A stretch of 38,284 nt of DNA from UMGS1002 sp045586785. Lineage in GTDB: Bacteria; Bacillota; Clostridia; Oscillospirales; CAG-272. Below the pieces are notes generated by a model. That model had not been told where the DNA came from and did not search any database. It was given only the letters and a program-made list of their open reading frames with translations. Location: the NCBI GenBank assembly GCA_045586785.1, contig JAZNBA010000026.1, positions 1 to 38,284 on the forward strand, in the 5' to 3' direction. Position numbers and translations under genes: made by a program. This document shows positions 23,182 to 31,137 of this stretch, piece by piece. The stretch's first letter is position 1. The number at the start of each line of letters is the position of its first letter.

Positions 23182-24501
23182 ATGAAAAAAAGAATTCTGG
23201 TATTTTCCGTTGACGCTATGATAAGCGAAGACATCGACTATCTGCGTACAAAGCCCAATTTTCAAAAATATCTCGCAGGCGGCAGTCAGGTGCGCACCAT
23301 CCGCACAGTCTACCCCTCCGTCACCTACCCCGCCCACGTCAGCATGATGACGGGCTGCTATCCCGAAAAGACGGGCGTGTGCTCAAACTTTGCATTTACC
23401 ACCAACAGCAAGGAGGACACCTGGCTGTGGTTCAACGAAAACGTCAAGTGCGGCGACATTTTCACCGCCGCAAAAAAGGGCGGCTACTCCACAGGTGCCG
23501 TGTTCTGGCCCGTGCTTGGCAACCACCCCGACATTGACTACAACATAAACGAATACTGGATGCCCAAAAAGGGCGACACTCTGCGCTCCTCCTTTGAGCG
23601 CGTCGGCGCAAATGAGGAATGTCTGGAAATAATCGAAAGCAACGCCCACCTGCTGCCCGAGTCCTACAAGCTGACGGGACGCAAAAACTTCTGCGTCCAG
23701 CCTTACGTCGATAACTTCCTCATCAAAAACGCCTGCGACGTTATCCGCAAGTTTGCACCCGAGGTTATGTTCGTGCACAACGGCACAATGGACAACGCGC
23801 GTCACAAAAACGGCGTCCGCGCTGACTGTCTGCCCCGCGAGCTTGACAGAGTTGACGGCTGGATAGGCGACATCGGTCAGGCGCTGGAGGCCGCGGGCGT
23901 GTTGGAGCAGACCGACTTTTTCCTTGTCAGCGATCACGGTCAGCGCGATATCAAGCGCACCATCAAGCCCAACGTCTACCTTGCCGACCACGGCTTTATC
24001 GAGCTCAACGAAAAGGACAGACCCGTATCCTGGAAGGCGTACTGTCTGTCAAACGCAATGTCGAGTATGGTATTCCTGAAAGATCCCGACGACAAGGAGA
24101 CCTATGACGCCGTCTACAAGCTGCACAAAGATATGTGCGAGGAAGGCATTTACGGTTTTTCCAAGGTATTTACACGTGAAGAAGTTGAGGAGATGGAGCA
24201 CCTTTCTGGCGATTTCAGCTTTGTGCTGGAGTCGGACGGCTACACCTCCTTCTCGGATAGCTGCAAGCGCCCCGTAATCCAGCCTATAGACCTGTCTGAC
24301 TTCCGCTTCGGCGCGGCAACTCACGGATATTTGCCCGATCTCGGTCCTCAGCCCACATTTGTGGCAAAGGGACCGCACATCAAAGAGGGCGTCATCATTG
24401 ACCGCCGCCCCATCGTTGACGAAGCGCCCACCTACGCAAAGCTGCTGGGCGTCGAGCTCCCCGACGCGCAAGGCTCGCCCATCGACGAGATACTTAAATA
24501 A
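23182..24501 (+). CDS. Type I phosphodiesterase/nucleotide pyrophosphatase family protein
   Basis: A 439-residue alkaline-phosphatase-superfamily enzyme (PF01663 type). It begins with the metal-binding FSVDAM block. The nucleophile threonine lies in TVYPSVTYPAHVSMMTGCYP, and further metal ligands are in VHNGTMDNARH and FLVSDHGQRD, with TPG-like THGYLPD near the end. Such enzymes hydrolyse phosphodiesters, pyrophosphates or phosphonates. The start is the ATG at 23182, not an upstream in-frame codon, because homology begins there and GAAAGG precedes it. No signal peptide is seen. Divergent from the LacI gene with shared operators, so it is probably part of the lipoyl-cluster regulon. Confidence 0.88.
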   Translation: MKKRILVFSVDAMISEDIDYLRTKPNFQKYLAGGSQVRTIRTVYPSVTYPAHVSMMTGCYPEKTGVCSNFAFTTNSKEDTWLWFNENVKCGDIFTAAKKGGYSTGAVFWPVLGNHPDIDYNINEYWMPKKGDTLRSSFERVGANEECLEIIESNAHLLPESYKLTGRKNFCVQPYVDNFLIKNACDVIRKFAPEVMFVHNGTMDNARHKNGVRADCLPRELDRVDGWIGDIGQALEAAGVLEQTDFFLVSDHGQRDIKRTIKPNVYLADHGFIELNEKDRPVSWKAYCLSNAMSSMVFLKDPDDKETYDAVYKLHKDMCEEGIYGFSKVFTREEVEEMEHLSGDFSFVLESDGYTSFSDSCKRPVIQPIDLSDFRFGAATHGYLPDLGPQPTFVAKGPHIKEGVIIDRRPIVDEAPTYAKLLGVELPDAQGSPIDEILK

Positions 24502-24549
24502 AATAAATTTAAACAAACCGTAAATTTTATATGTACTTTTTTACATTTA

Positions 24550-24578
24550 TTGACATCATAAATGCCATATGGTATACT
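24550..24578 (+). promoter_or_regulatory. Promoter of the small lipoprotein gene
   Basis: TTGACA (24550-24555), 17-bp spacer, TATACT (24573-24578). Confidence 0.8.
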
Positions 24579-24629
24579 GATACAGGTAGGATGTTCGCCG
24601 TATCCATATTGTATATTAAGGAGGTACAT

Positions 24630-25160
24630 ATGAAAAAATTCACAGCGCTTCTGATGGCTATACTGATTTGCGTATTGAGTATTTCGGCTTGCAACACAAA
24701 TGCCGTCGCCGATGAACCTGCGCGGCTGTCAAGAGATGACATTTCGCACGCACCCGCTTTGCCGACAGAATACGAAGTCGCGCCCGAATATACCTCCGAG
24801 GGTATATCGGTAGAAATAGTTGACGACAACAAAAGCTACCCCCAAAATTTCTCAAGCATCGATATCCGTATCTACCGAAGCGATGACAGCCAGACCGAGT
24901 TTTACTACTACAGATACGCTTATCTTCAGATCTTGGCAGAGGACGGCACGTGGCAAGATGTATCACTTGTCCGCAATGCCATCTATTATACAATTAACTG
25001 GTTTTGCTCTAAAGATAACCAAGGCTTTTTAAAAATTGAAGGCGATCAGATATGGGACGGTGTTGAGTTCGGTCGCCTTGAGATCGGCCGCTACCGCGCC
25101 ATAGTTTTTGTAGGCAGTGACGCCACTCCCATCTGCGACTATTTTGATATTACAGAATAA
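24630..25160 (+). CDS. Small lipoprotein, possible Ig-like domain
   Basis: A 176-residue predicted lipoprotein. The signal peptide (MKKFTALLMAILICVLSIS) ends in a lipobox with the next Ala-Cys. The mature part is beta-rich: VSVEIVDD-like strand, IDIRIYRSDDSQTEFYYYRYAYLQI, a GTWQDV turn and a closing GRYRAIVFVGS...YFDIT. This suggests a single immunoglobulin-like sandwich, as in short Ig-like lipoproteins of Clostridia. No enzymatic motif is seen. The start at 24630 has AAGGAGG upstream. It is monocistronic, with its own promoter and terminator. Function unknown. Confidence 0.78.
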   Translation: MKKFTALLMAILICVLSISACNTNAVADEPARLSRDDISHAPALPTEYEVAPEYTSEGISVEIVDDNKSYPQNFSSIDIRIYRSDDSQTEFYYYRYAYLQILAEDGTWQDVSLVRNAIYYTINWFCSKDNQGFLKIEGDQIWDGVEFGRLEIGRYRAIVFVGSDATPICDYFDITE

Positions 25161-25166
25161 AAATGT

Positions 25167-25195
25167 GCAGTACCGCCGCGGCGGTACTGCTTTTT
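25167..25195 (+). terminator. Terminator of the small lipoprotein gene
   Basis: GCAGTACCGCCG/CGGCGGTACTGC followed by TTTTT. Confidence 0.88.
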
Positions 25196-25206
25196 GAATT
25201 ATTCTC

Positions 25207-25235
25207 TTGACAAATCATCCCAACATCGCTATACT
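25207..25235 (+). promoter_or_regulatory. Promoter of the sugar kinase gene
   Basis: TTGACA (25207-25212), 17-bp spacer, TATACT (25230-25235). Confidence 0.8.
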
Positions 25236-25273
25236 TATCTTAAAAGCATTACTTTATTAAAGGAAGATTTATT

Positions 25274-26260
25274 ATGTTTATTACCGTGGATTGCGGATCT
25301 ACTAATATGCGTTGCCGTCTTTTCGACGGAAAGCAACTGCTTGCCGAGGCAAAACGCACCGCAGGCTGTCGCAACACAGCCTTCAACGGCACGTCGGATT
25401 TTCTTCGCGTGTCGCTCAAGGAGTGCATAGACGAGCTGCTGTCCTCTCAAAATCTGACAGAAGCCGACGTTGAAGCTGTTATCAGCTCGGGCACGCTGGC
25501 ATCCGACGTGGGTATTTACTATCTGCCTCACGCTGTCGCCCCCGTGGGCAAGTCAGAGAGCGCCAACGCCGCCCGGCTTGCCGTGCTTGAGGACATCACA
25601 TCAATTCCGATACTGTTCATCCCCGGCGTCAAAACTCTGCCTCGCGGCGACGAGCCGGACGACCCGGCATTTTTCGACACACTTGAGTCCATGAGCGGCG
25701 AGGAATGCGAGACCTACGGTATTATGGCACAGCTCGGCCTCGAGGGCGACTTCACCATAACCCTGCCCGGATCATATAACAAAGTTTTCAAGGTGGACTC
25801 AATGGGACGCATAACCTGGCTTCAGACGGGAATGTGCGGTGAATTTATTGCCGCAATGTCAGAGCATACGCTGCTCAAGCACTCGCTCCCTCACCCCGTC
25901 ATCAGAAAGCTGATGCCCGAATATCTCATTCGCGGCTTTGACTACGCCAAAGTCCGCGGCGTGTCGCCCTCACTTATCAAAGCAAGAACTACCCGTCTGT
26001 TTGCGGACTGGGATCAGGATATGGCTGCCAACTTTTTCATCGGTGCTCTGCTTAAGGACGACATTATGTCGGTCTTTAACGTCTGCGGTGAGCACGGTAA
26101 GCTGATAGTCGGCGGCGGCGATCCGCTTCGCTCGGTCTTCGAGCTGCTGCTCCGCCACGCAGGCGCACAAAACATCACCGTCATTGACGACACCACCGCC
26201 CGCCTCGCGCCCTCCATCGGCGCTATGATGGTCTACGAGGAATGGAAAAAAATTAAATAA
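25274..26260 (+). CDS. 2-dehydro-3-deoxygalactonokinase-like sugar kinase
   Basis: A 328-residue DgoK-family (PF05035) kinase. The N-terminal phosphate loop reads VDCGSTNMRCRLFDG. Later blocks are VISSGTLASDVGIYYLPH, the FIPGVKTL loop, SGEECETYG, LPGSYNKVFKVDSMGRITWL and TGMCGEFIAAMSEHTLL. DgoK phosphorylates 2-dehydro-3-deoxygalactonate at O6 in the DeLey-Doudoroff route. Here no aldolase or dehydratase is adjacent, so the substrate may be a related keto-deoxy sugar acid. It is monocistronic, with AGGAAG before the ATG and a palindromic terminator after it. Confidence 0.85.
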   Translation: MFITVDCGSTNMRCRLFDGKQLLAEAKRTAGCRNTAFNGTSDFLRVSLKECIDELLSSQNLTEADVEAVISSGTLASDVGIYYLPHAVAPVGKSESANAARLAVLEDITSIPILFIPGVKTLPRGDEPDDPAFFDTLESMSGEECETYGIMAQLGLEGDFTITLPGSYNKVFKVDSMGRITWLQTGMCGEFIAAMSEHTLLKHSLPHPVIRKLMPEYLIRGFDYAKVRGVSPSLIKARTTRLFADWDQDMAANFFIGALLKDDIMSVFNVCGEHGKLIVGGGDPLRSVFELLLRHAGAQNITVIDDTTARLAPSIGAMMVYEEWKKIK

Positions 26261-26264
26261 AATA

Positions 26265-26296
26265 TTGAGGGGGACTTTTGAAAAAGTCCCCCTCAA
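26265..26296. terminator. Palindromic terminator/repeat, copy 2
   Basis: TTGAGGGGGACTTTT and AAAAGTCCCCCTCAA form a 15-bp hairpin with the same 2-base centre as copy 1 at 21809-21838. CTCCCCTCAAAACTTTTAAC follows, again as in copy 1. Confidence 0.75.
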
Positions 26297-26564
26297 ACTC
26301 CCCTCAAAACTTTTAACCATTTGGAAAAGTTGTCTCAAATATTCAGAACAAATGGGAAAAAGTTTTCGCCCGCGACTGTTTGCGAAGCAAACTCGCGCAA
26401 ATCGCGCTTGCGCGTTTGCTTCCTTTCTTCAAAAGGCGGCGCGTACCCTCACGCAGAGGGCGAAACTCCCTCGGCGCTTTTCTTTTTGTTAGCTTTTTCT
26501 TTTGCGCCCGTGTCGCCAAAAGAAAAAGCGAAAAACAATCTAGAAAAACTTCAATTATATAAAC
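26297..26564. other. Hairpin-rich intergenic region, no gene seen
   Basis: Short inverted repeats include GTTTGCGAAGCAAAC (about 26380), GCGCAAATCGCGCTTGCGC and a long GCTTTTTCTTTTG/CAAAAGAAAAAGC hairpin at 26492-26529. The last one could end transcription in either direction. The open frames crossing the region have no recognisable domain. It lies between converging genes. Confidence 0.6.
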
Positions 26565-27410
26565 TTACCACAGCTTATCTTCCGACAGCTCGGAAAAATC
26601 TCCGTCACGGAAGCCGACAGCGGCAAGTATCTTTTCCGCGGCGGCGCGGCGGTCGGGGTATTTACCCTCGGGCTTGCCGTGACAATCCGAGCCGTATGTG
26701 ATCGGAATACCCATTTCAAACAGCTCGCGAAGAAATTCCGCATACTGATAATGAAACTTTTCGCTTGCCTTGCCCGCGCAAACCATGCACACGTTGCACT
26801 CAACGTATTTTCCGTTCTCCTTGAGCGCGGCGGCAATATCCATGTTCATAGAACGCGGAATGACGGAAAAGTCCTCATACCACACCGCCTTGCCGTTGTA
26901 CCACGGATGTCCCAGTATTGTCACGCGCTCGTCGCACGCAAGCCACATCTGCTGACGGTACCATTCATTTATCAAATTTTCAAGGCTGTTGTCCGCGTTG
27001 GCGCGATCAGCAACGTCAACACGCCAATGCGCCGCGCCGATGGCATAACGCACGCCGAGCTTTATCAGCTCCTGCTTGGTTGCCGCCAGTTCAATGTCAT
27101 ACGGCGAATCCTGAATGGGCGCGACGTAGCCCTCGCGAGTGCCTGTTTTAGCTATGTAATCAAATTCCGGCTTGGCTATAGGCGTCAGCTCAACACCCAG
27201 CATCAGCTCGGGACAGTCTGCCTGCATACGCTTAACGTTTTCCGCCGAGGCACGCAGATCGCCCAAAAACTTTTCATCGTTATAATTCGCGTGGTCAGTG
27301 ACGCCGAACTTGCGCAGACCTATTTCGCGTCCGCGGGCAATGAGCGTTTCCAGCGGAAGCATTGCGTCATAGGAATATTCACTGTGAATGTGCCAATCGG
27401 AATGTATCAT
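26565..27410 (-). CDS. PHP-domain phosphoesterase (histidinol-phosphatase-like)
   Basis: A 281-residue PHP protein. Metal-ligand blocks are DWHIHSEYSYD at the N-terminus, KFGVTDHANYND, LGVELTPI, AIGAAHWRVD, ILGHPWYNG, CNVCMVC and ITYGSDCHGKPEG at the C-terminus. This is the trinuclear-metal arrangement of HisK/YtvP-type histidinol phosphatases. No other histidine genes are nearby, so a different phosphoester substrate is possible. It lies 60 bases after the NUDIX gene and may be part of the recA-headed transcript. Confidence 0.85.
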   Translation of the reverse strand: MIHSDWHIHSEYSYDAMLPLETLIARGREIGLRKFGVTDHANYNDEKFLGDLRASAENVKRMQADCPELMLGVELTPIAKPEFDYIAKTGTREGYVAPIQDSPYDIELAATKQELIKLGVRYAIGAAHWRVDVADRANADNSLENLINEWYRQQMWLACDERVTILGHPWYNGKAVWYEDFSVIPRSMNMDIAAALKENGKYVECNVCMVCAGKASEKFHYQYAEFLRELFEMGIPITYGSDCHGKPEGKYPDRRAAAEKILAAVGFRDGDFSELSEDKLW

Positions 27411-27470
27411 ATTCGTACCTCACAAAAGCATTTTTTATATTATAACAGATAAATTCGAACAATGCAAGTA

Positions 27471-27896
27471 TTAAGTTCTGCTCAAAAGCTCACAAAGCAA
27501 CGCCGGCTGTATCTCGGGATACGTCATATTCTGCGGAAGCGCGTCAAAAAACTCTATCCTTTCCATTTCGCTGTGGAGCGTAGCTTCAAATTCCGTTACT
27601 TCGGCGCAAAACAGCATACCAAAGCTTTTCTCACCTTTTTTGTTCACTCTGTTTTTGCCCTCGACCGAATAGGCGCAAATTTGGCGCAAATCAAACTCCA
27701 CCGCTCCCGTCTCCTCGTAAAGCTCACGCCGCGCGGCGTCCTCCGCGCTCTCCCCCGCCTCAATGTGACCGCCCGGAAACTCATATGTATCACGCTCCTT
27801 GTGCTTGCACAACACCAGCTTGCCGCGCGAGTGTGCTATGATCACCGAAAAACGTAAAAGCGAGGGGACGATTTCGTCATAAAACTCAATTTTCAT
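27471..27896 (-). CDS. NUDIX hydrolase
   Basis: A 141-residue NUDIX protein with a complete box in GGHIEAGESAEDAARRELYE followed by ETGA. The nearby TYEFPGG and FGMLFCAEV strands are typical of MutT/8-oxo-dGTPase-like members that hydrolyse nucleoside-diphosphate-linked compounds. Its start overlaps the stop of the upstream ATPase gene by four bases, so translation is coupled. Linkage to recA and recX makes a nucleotide-pool or DNA-damage role plausible but unproven. Confidence 0.9.
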   Translation of the reverse strand: MKIEFYDEIVPSLLRFSVIIAHSRGKLVLCKHKERDTYEFPGGHIEAGESAEDAARRELYEETGAVEFDLRQICAYSVEGKNRVNKKGEKSFGMLFCAEVTEFEATLHSEMERIEFFDALPQNMTYPEIQPALLCELLSRT

Positions 27897-28771
27897 AAAA
27901 AACTCTCCCTGTGCGCCTCAAAAAACTCAAAATACGTCCGTATATTTTCAAGCTCTGTCCAGCGCCGTTCGCAGACAGGTACAGAATCCAGATCGTATAT
28001 CTTTACTCCCCTCATTGCAAGCAAAAAAGGCGAATGGGTTGAAATGACAAACTGACATCCGTAAAACCGTGCGGATTGCTCGATAAAATCGGCAAGCTCG
28101 CACTGAAGCCTTGCCGAAAGACTGTTCTCAGGCTCGTCCAGCAAATACAGCGCATCGGACTTTATCATATTTGTAAAATATTCAAATGCACTCTCGCCGT
28201 TGGACTTACCCCGCGTCTCATTCTTCAATCGGCGCGAAACGTATGCAGAGCGGGTGGAGTGCCGCGCCTCGTTTCGCTCCTTGAGCTCGTCAAGATCGTC
28301 CAGCGAGCGCATATTAAAGCGCGGCGATGACGCCCCTTTATATACGCGATATTCTTCAAACAGCTCTTCGCGGCGCTTTTCTACATCCGAATTTAACGCG
28401 CGGCTGTCGAGCAGGTAGTCAAAAACATCATCACTTGTAATGATCTGACTGCCTCGCGGAATATCGTCAACCGCGTCAGCCTTACATCGCGCCACGAAAT
28501 CTCCGTAAAACGGCGTTTTGTTGAACGGCGCACCGCGCTGCAGCTTAAGCTTCTCGGCAATTACGTTCAGCAGAGTTGACTTTCCCGAGCCGTTGCCGCC
28601 GTAAAGCATGGTGATGGGCGCGAATGTCAGACTCGACAGCCCCTTAAAAGGAAATATTTTGAAGGGGTACACGTTGTCGCTGTAACACTGCATATCAAGA
28701 CGTATGTCATCAAGTATCACATCGTCCTCTTGACGCTGTGAGGGCAGACGAAATTCCTTCAAGAATTGCAT
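27893..28771 (-). CDS. AAA/ABC-type ATPase downstream of recX
   Basis: A 292-residue SMC/RecF-like ATPase. Walker A is LYGGNGSGKSTLLN (about residues 57-70). The Walker B region is ALYLLDEPENSLSARLQCELADF, followed by the switch histidine in FVISTHSPFLLAMRGVKIYDL. A charged insertion of about 100 residues lies between them. No toprim or transmembrane part is present. This is the AAA_21-like group of soluble ATPases, often of unknown function. It overlaps recX upstream and the NUDIX gene downstream. Confidence 0.85.
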   Translation of the reverse strand: MQFLKEFRLPSQRQEDDVILDDIRLDMQCYSDNVYPFKIFPFKGLSSLTFAPITMLYGGNGSGKSTLLNVIAEKLKLQRGAPFNKTPFYGDFVARCKADAVDDIPRGSQIITSDDVFDYLLDSRALNSDVEKRREELFEEYRVYKGASSPRFNMRSLDDLDELKERNEARHSTRSAYVSRRLKNETRGKSNGESAFEYFTNMIKSDALYLLDEPENSLSARLQCELADFIEQSARFYGCQFVISTHSPFLLAMRGVKIYDLDSVPVCERRWTELENIRTYFEFFEAHRESFL

Positions 28772-29391
28772 ATTTCAAGTGCTCCTTTTATCTCACCGTA
28801 AGAATAGCCGTAACGCACCAAAGCCCCGATCAGCTTGTCAAGCTCGGCGCGGTCCTCGGGCAAGCATTTACATTTCTTGCGTATCAGCTCAGCGCAATTT
28901 GCCGTGTAATCGATCTCGCCGAAGCTATCAAACGCCCGGGAAATGACATCATTGTCATATCCGCGCTCCCGCAGCTTGATAATAATGCGCTTTTTGCCGT
29001 ATTTACGCGCAATGCAGGCGCGTATTACCCCCTCGGCGTCGGCGCATTCGTTTATATACCCACGACGAAAAAGCTCGTCAGCCACGTCCTCAGCAAGCTG
29101 CTTGTCATAGCCTCGACGGCGTAGCTTTACCGAAAGCGACTGCCGCGAGTTGGCACCGTAGGATAAAAGATACATACCCCGCCGCATCGCCTCAAAGTGC
29201 TCCGCCGCTGTGTCAAGCTGCTCATACGTGTCCGTATCAAGCTCAGCACCCGCGCAAAGCCCCAGATCAGCAAAGACATCCTCGCTCACAACAAGGCTTT
29301 TTCGCTCGCTGTGCTCTCCGTCCGATATCAGTATTTTAACGCAAACGCCGCCGCTCTGTAAAGCGGCGGCGTGTGTTATTTTAATTTTCAT
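28759..29391 (-). CDS. recX: Regulatory protein RecX
   Basis: A 210-residue RecX protein, which inhibits RecA filament extension and ATPase activity. Tandem three-helix repeats are visible: YLLSYGANSRQSLSVKLRRRGY, ADELFRRGYINECADAEGVI, RKYGKKRIIIKLRERGYDND and a last KLIGALVRYGYSYGEIKGAL. Its ATG overlaps the recA stop (TAATG), which is the classic coupled recA-recX arrangement. Its 3' end overlaps the ATPase gene by 13 bases. Confidence 0.92.
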   Translation of the reverse strand: MKIKITHAAALQSGGVCVKILISDGEHSERKSLVVSEDVFADLGLCAGAELDTDTYEQLDTAAEHFEAMRRGMYLLSYGANSRQSLSVKLRRRGYDKQLAEDVADELFRRGYINECADAEGVIRACIARKYGKKRIIIKLRERGYDNDVISRAFDSFGEIDYTANCAELIRKKCKCLPEDRAELDKLIGALVRYGYSYGEIKGALEICNS

Positions 29392-30500
29392 TATTCGTTA
29401 TCCATAAGACTGATGTCGAATTCGTCCTCGCCGCCGTCCTCGTCAAGCTCGAATTCGTCCTCAACCACGACCTGTTCGCTCATTGCGCGTATCTTTTCCT
29501 CAAGCTCTGCCATAATAACGGGATTTTCCTCGATAATTCTGCGCACATTGTCTTTGCCTTGACCGATGCGTTCGCCGTTATACGAGAACCACGAACCGCT
29601 CTTTTTGATAAGCTCCAGCTGAACTGCGTAATCGAATATCTCGGCAGAACGGGAAATTCCCTTGCCGTAAAGTATATCGAACTCGGCAACTTTGAAAGGC
29701 GGTGCCACCTTGTTCTTGACTATCTTGCAACGCACGCGGTTACCGTATATCTCGGTGCCGTTTTTCAGCTGGTCCGCTTTGCGCACGTCAATACGGACGG
29801 AGGCATAGAACTTCAGCGCGCGGCCACCCGTGGTGGTCTCGGGATTCCCGTAGAAAACGCCGACCTTCTCACGAAGCTGGTTTATAAATATAACGATACA
29901 GTTGCTCTTGGAAATGACGGAGGACAGCTTTCTCATTGCCTGCGACATAAGTCTTGCCTGAACGCCCACGGTGGACGCACCCATATCGCCCTCGATCTCG
30001 GATCTGGGAACCAGCGCCGCTACCGAGTCGATAACAACGATATCGATAGCACCCGAACGCACAAGTGCTTCGGTGATCTCAAGCGCGTCCTCACCGCAGT
30101 CGGGCTGAGAAACAAGCAAATTATTTATATCAACGCCCAGCGCCTTTGCATAGACGGGATCCAGCGCGTGCTCCGCGTCGATAAACGCCGCCTCGCCACC
30201 GATCTTTTGCACCTCGGCAATGACGTGAAGCGCAACCGTGGTCTTACCGGAGGATTCGGGACCAAATATTTCAACTATTCTTCCGCGAGGCAGACCGCCG
30301 ATGCCGAGCGCCATATCAAGGGCAATAGAGCCGGTATGGACCGCCTGCACTTCCATATGAGAATTTTCACCCAGCTTCATAATAGTTCCCTGACCGAAAT
30401 TCTTTTCCAGCTGCGAGATGGCAGTTTCAAGCGCCTTGAGCTTCTCAGCCTTGTCGGTGTGCGGTGTTACGGGTGCTACTGTTTTTTTAGTCTGCTTCAT
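29391..30500 (-). CDS. recA: Recombinase RecA
   Basis: A 369-residue RecA. Walker A is GPESSGKTTVALH; MAW-like and L1/L2 regions are intact (AALVPRSEIEGDMG, NQLREKVGVFYGNPETTTGGRALKFY). The C-terminus is acidic, as usual. It polymerises on single-stranded DNA for strand exchange and SOS induction. I place the start at the ATG at 30500 because AAGGAAG precedes it and homology begins there. A longer frame starts at an upstream TTG. No obvious GAAC-N4-GTTC LexA box is visible in the promoter. Confidence 0.97.
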   Translation of the reverse strand: MKQTKKTVAPVTPHTDKAEKLKALETAISQLEKNFGQGTIMKLGENSHMEVQAVHTGSIALDMALGIGGLPRGRIVEIFGPESSGKTTVALHVIAEVQKIGGEAAFIDAEHALDPVYAKALGVDINNLLVSQPDCGEDALEITEALVRSGAIDIVVIDSVAALVPRSEIEGDMGASTVGVQARLMSQAMRKLSSVISKSNCIVIFINQLREKVGVFYGNPETTTGGRALKFYASVRIDVRKADQLKNGTEIYGNRVRCKIVKNKVAPPFKVAEFDILYGKGISRSAEIFDYAVQLELIKKSGSWFSYNGERIGQGKDNVRRIIEENPVIMAELEEKIRAMSEQVVVEDEFELDEDGGEDEFDISLMDNE

Positions 30501-30538
30501 AATATATATCTTCCTTTGCAACGGTTTTTGTCGAATAC

Positions 30539-30567
30539 ATTATACACCGCACATATACATTTGTCAA
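30539..30567 (-). promoter_or_regulatory. Promoter of recA
   Basis: Minus-strand TTGACA (30567-30562), 17-bp spacer, TATAAT (30544-30539). TTTGCAAAACCTA lies immediately upstream, similar to the sequence before two other promoters (3033-3061, 4742-4770). Confidence 0.85.
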
Positions 30568-30580
30568 TAGGTTTTGCAAA

Positions 30581-30608
30581 TATATTTTTCCGAAAACGGA
30601 AATTATTT
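30581..30608 (-). terminator. Possible terminator of the second SLOG gene
   Basis: A six-base-pair TTTCCG/CGGAAA stem with A/T tracts on both sides, downstream of the SLOG gene ending at 30680. Weak. Confidence 0.4.
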
Positions 30609-30679
30609 TTTATTTGTATCAATAATGGCATTTTTTTAAAGCAGATATTTTCCAAAACAGAGTCAACGCATTGACAAAT

Positions 30680-31018
30680 TCACTCCTGCGCAATTGTTAT
30701 AATATTGATAGGTTTATTTTTCTTCTCGGCATATTTTACAGTGTACATCGTTCCTCTCGATTTTCCATCCCATACCACAAGCACCTCGTCTGACATATCA
30801 ACCATGTACTCATTGCGCTTCAAAGGCGCAGCTTTACCATACAGATCATATCTCGGACGAATAATCATTTTGGATATTCTGTTATCATCGGCATATTTTT
30901 CTGCAATGGAATCCACTCCATTCGCTCCCCCGCTTATTATTAGATCAACACTATCAGGGATATAACTCGATATATCAAACCGCTCTATACTTCGCGACCC
31001 AACGATCAAAAGCTTCAC
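30680..31018 (-). CDS. SLOG-superfamily protein (DUF2493/YspA-like)
   Basis: A 112-residue small Rossmann-like protein. It begins LLIVGSRSIERFD, then LIISGGANGVDSIAEKYADD (the glycine-rich loop), IRPRYDLYGKAAPLKRNEYM, and DEVLVVWDGKSRGTMYTVKYAEK. This is the DUF2493 branch of SLOG, predicted to bind nucleotide-like ligands. The start is a GTG with GGAGG six bases upstream. It is AT-rich compared with recA and is divergent from an XRE regulator, the same layout as 11753-12606. Confidence 0.82.
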   Translation of the reverse strand: MKLLIVGSRSIERFDISSYIPDSVDLIISGGANGVDSIAEKYADDNRISKMIIRPRYDLYGKAAPLKRNEYMVDMSDEVLVVWDGKSRGTMYTVKYAEKKNKPINIITIAQE

Positions 31019-31040
31019 AATAAACCTCCAAGAATAATTA

Positions 31041-31105
31041 CTATATTACACCTATAGTTTCCTATATTATATCATATATTATTTGGGTTGTAAATAAGGT
31101 ATAAT
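31041..31105. promoter_or_regulatory. Divergent promoters and CTATA repeats of the second XRE/SLOG pair
   Basis: Minus-strand SLOG promoter: TTTACA (31094-31089), 17 bp, TATAAT (31071-31066). A plus-strand TATAAT at 31100-31105 may serve the XRE gene, with a weak -35. CTATA occurs at 31041, 31052 and 31062, at helical spacing over the SLOG start region. This could be an XRE operator, though the region is very AT-rich. Confidence 0.5.
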
Positions 31106-31137
31106 ATATTTGACATTTACTTTGAGGTTTGTTAAAT

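Noticed and set aside
26297..26564. Small open frames of 60-126 codons in the intergenic region.
   Set aside because: They run through hairpin repeats, have no ribosome site of note and no recognisable domain.
30480..30600. A LexA/SOS box upstream of recA.
   Set aside because: No GAAC-N4-GTTC-type palindrome is visible. CGACAAAAACCGTTG is too far from consensus.
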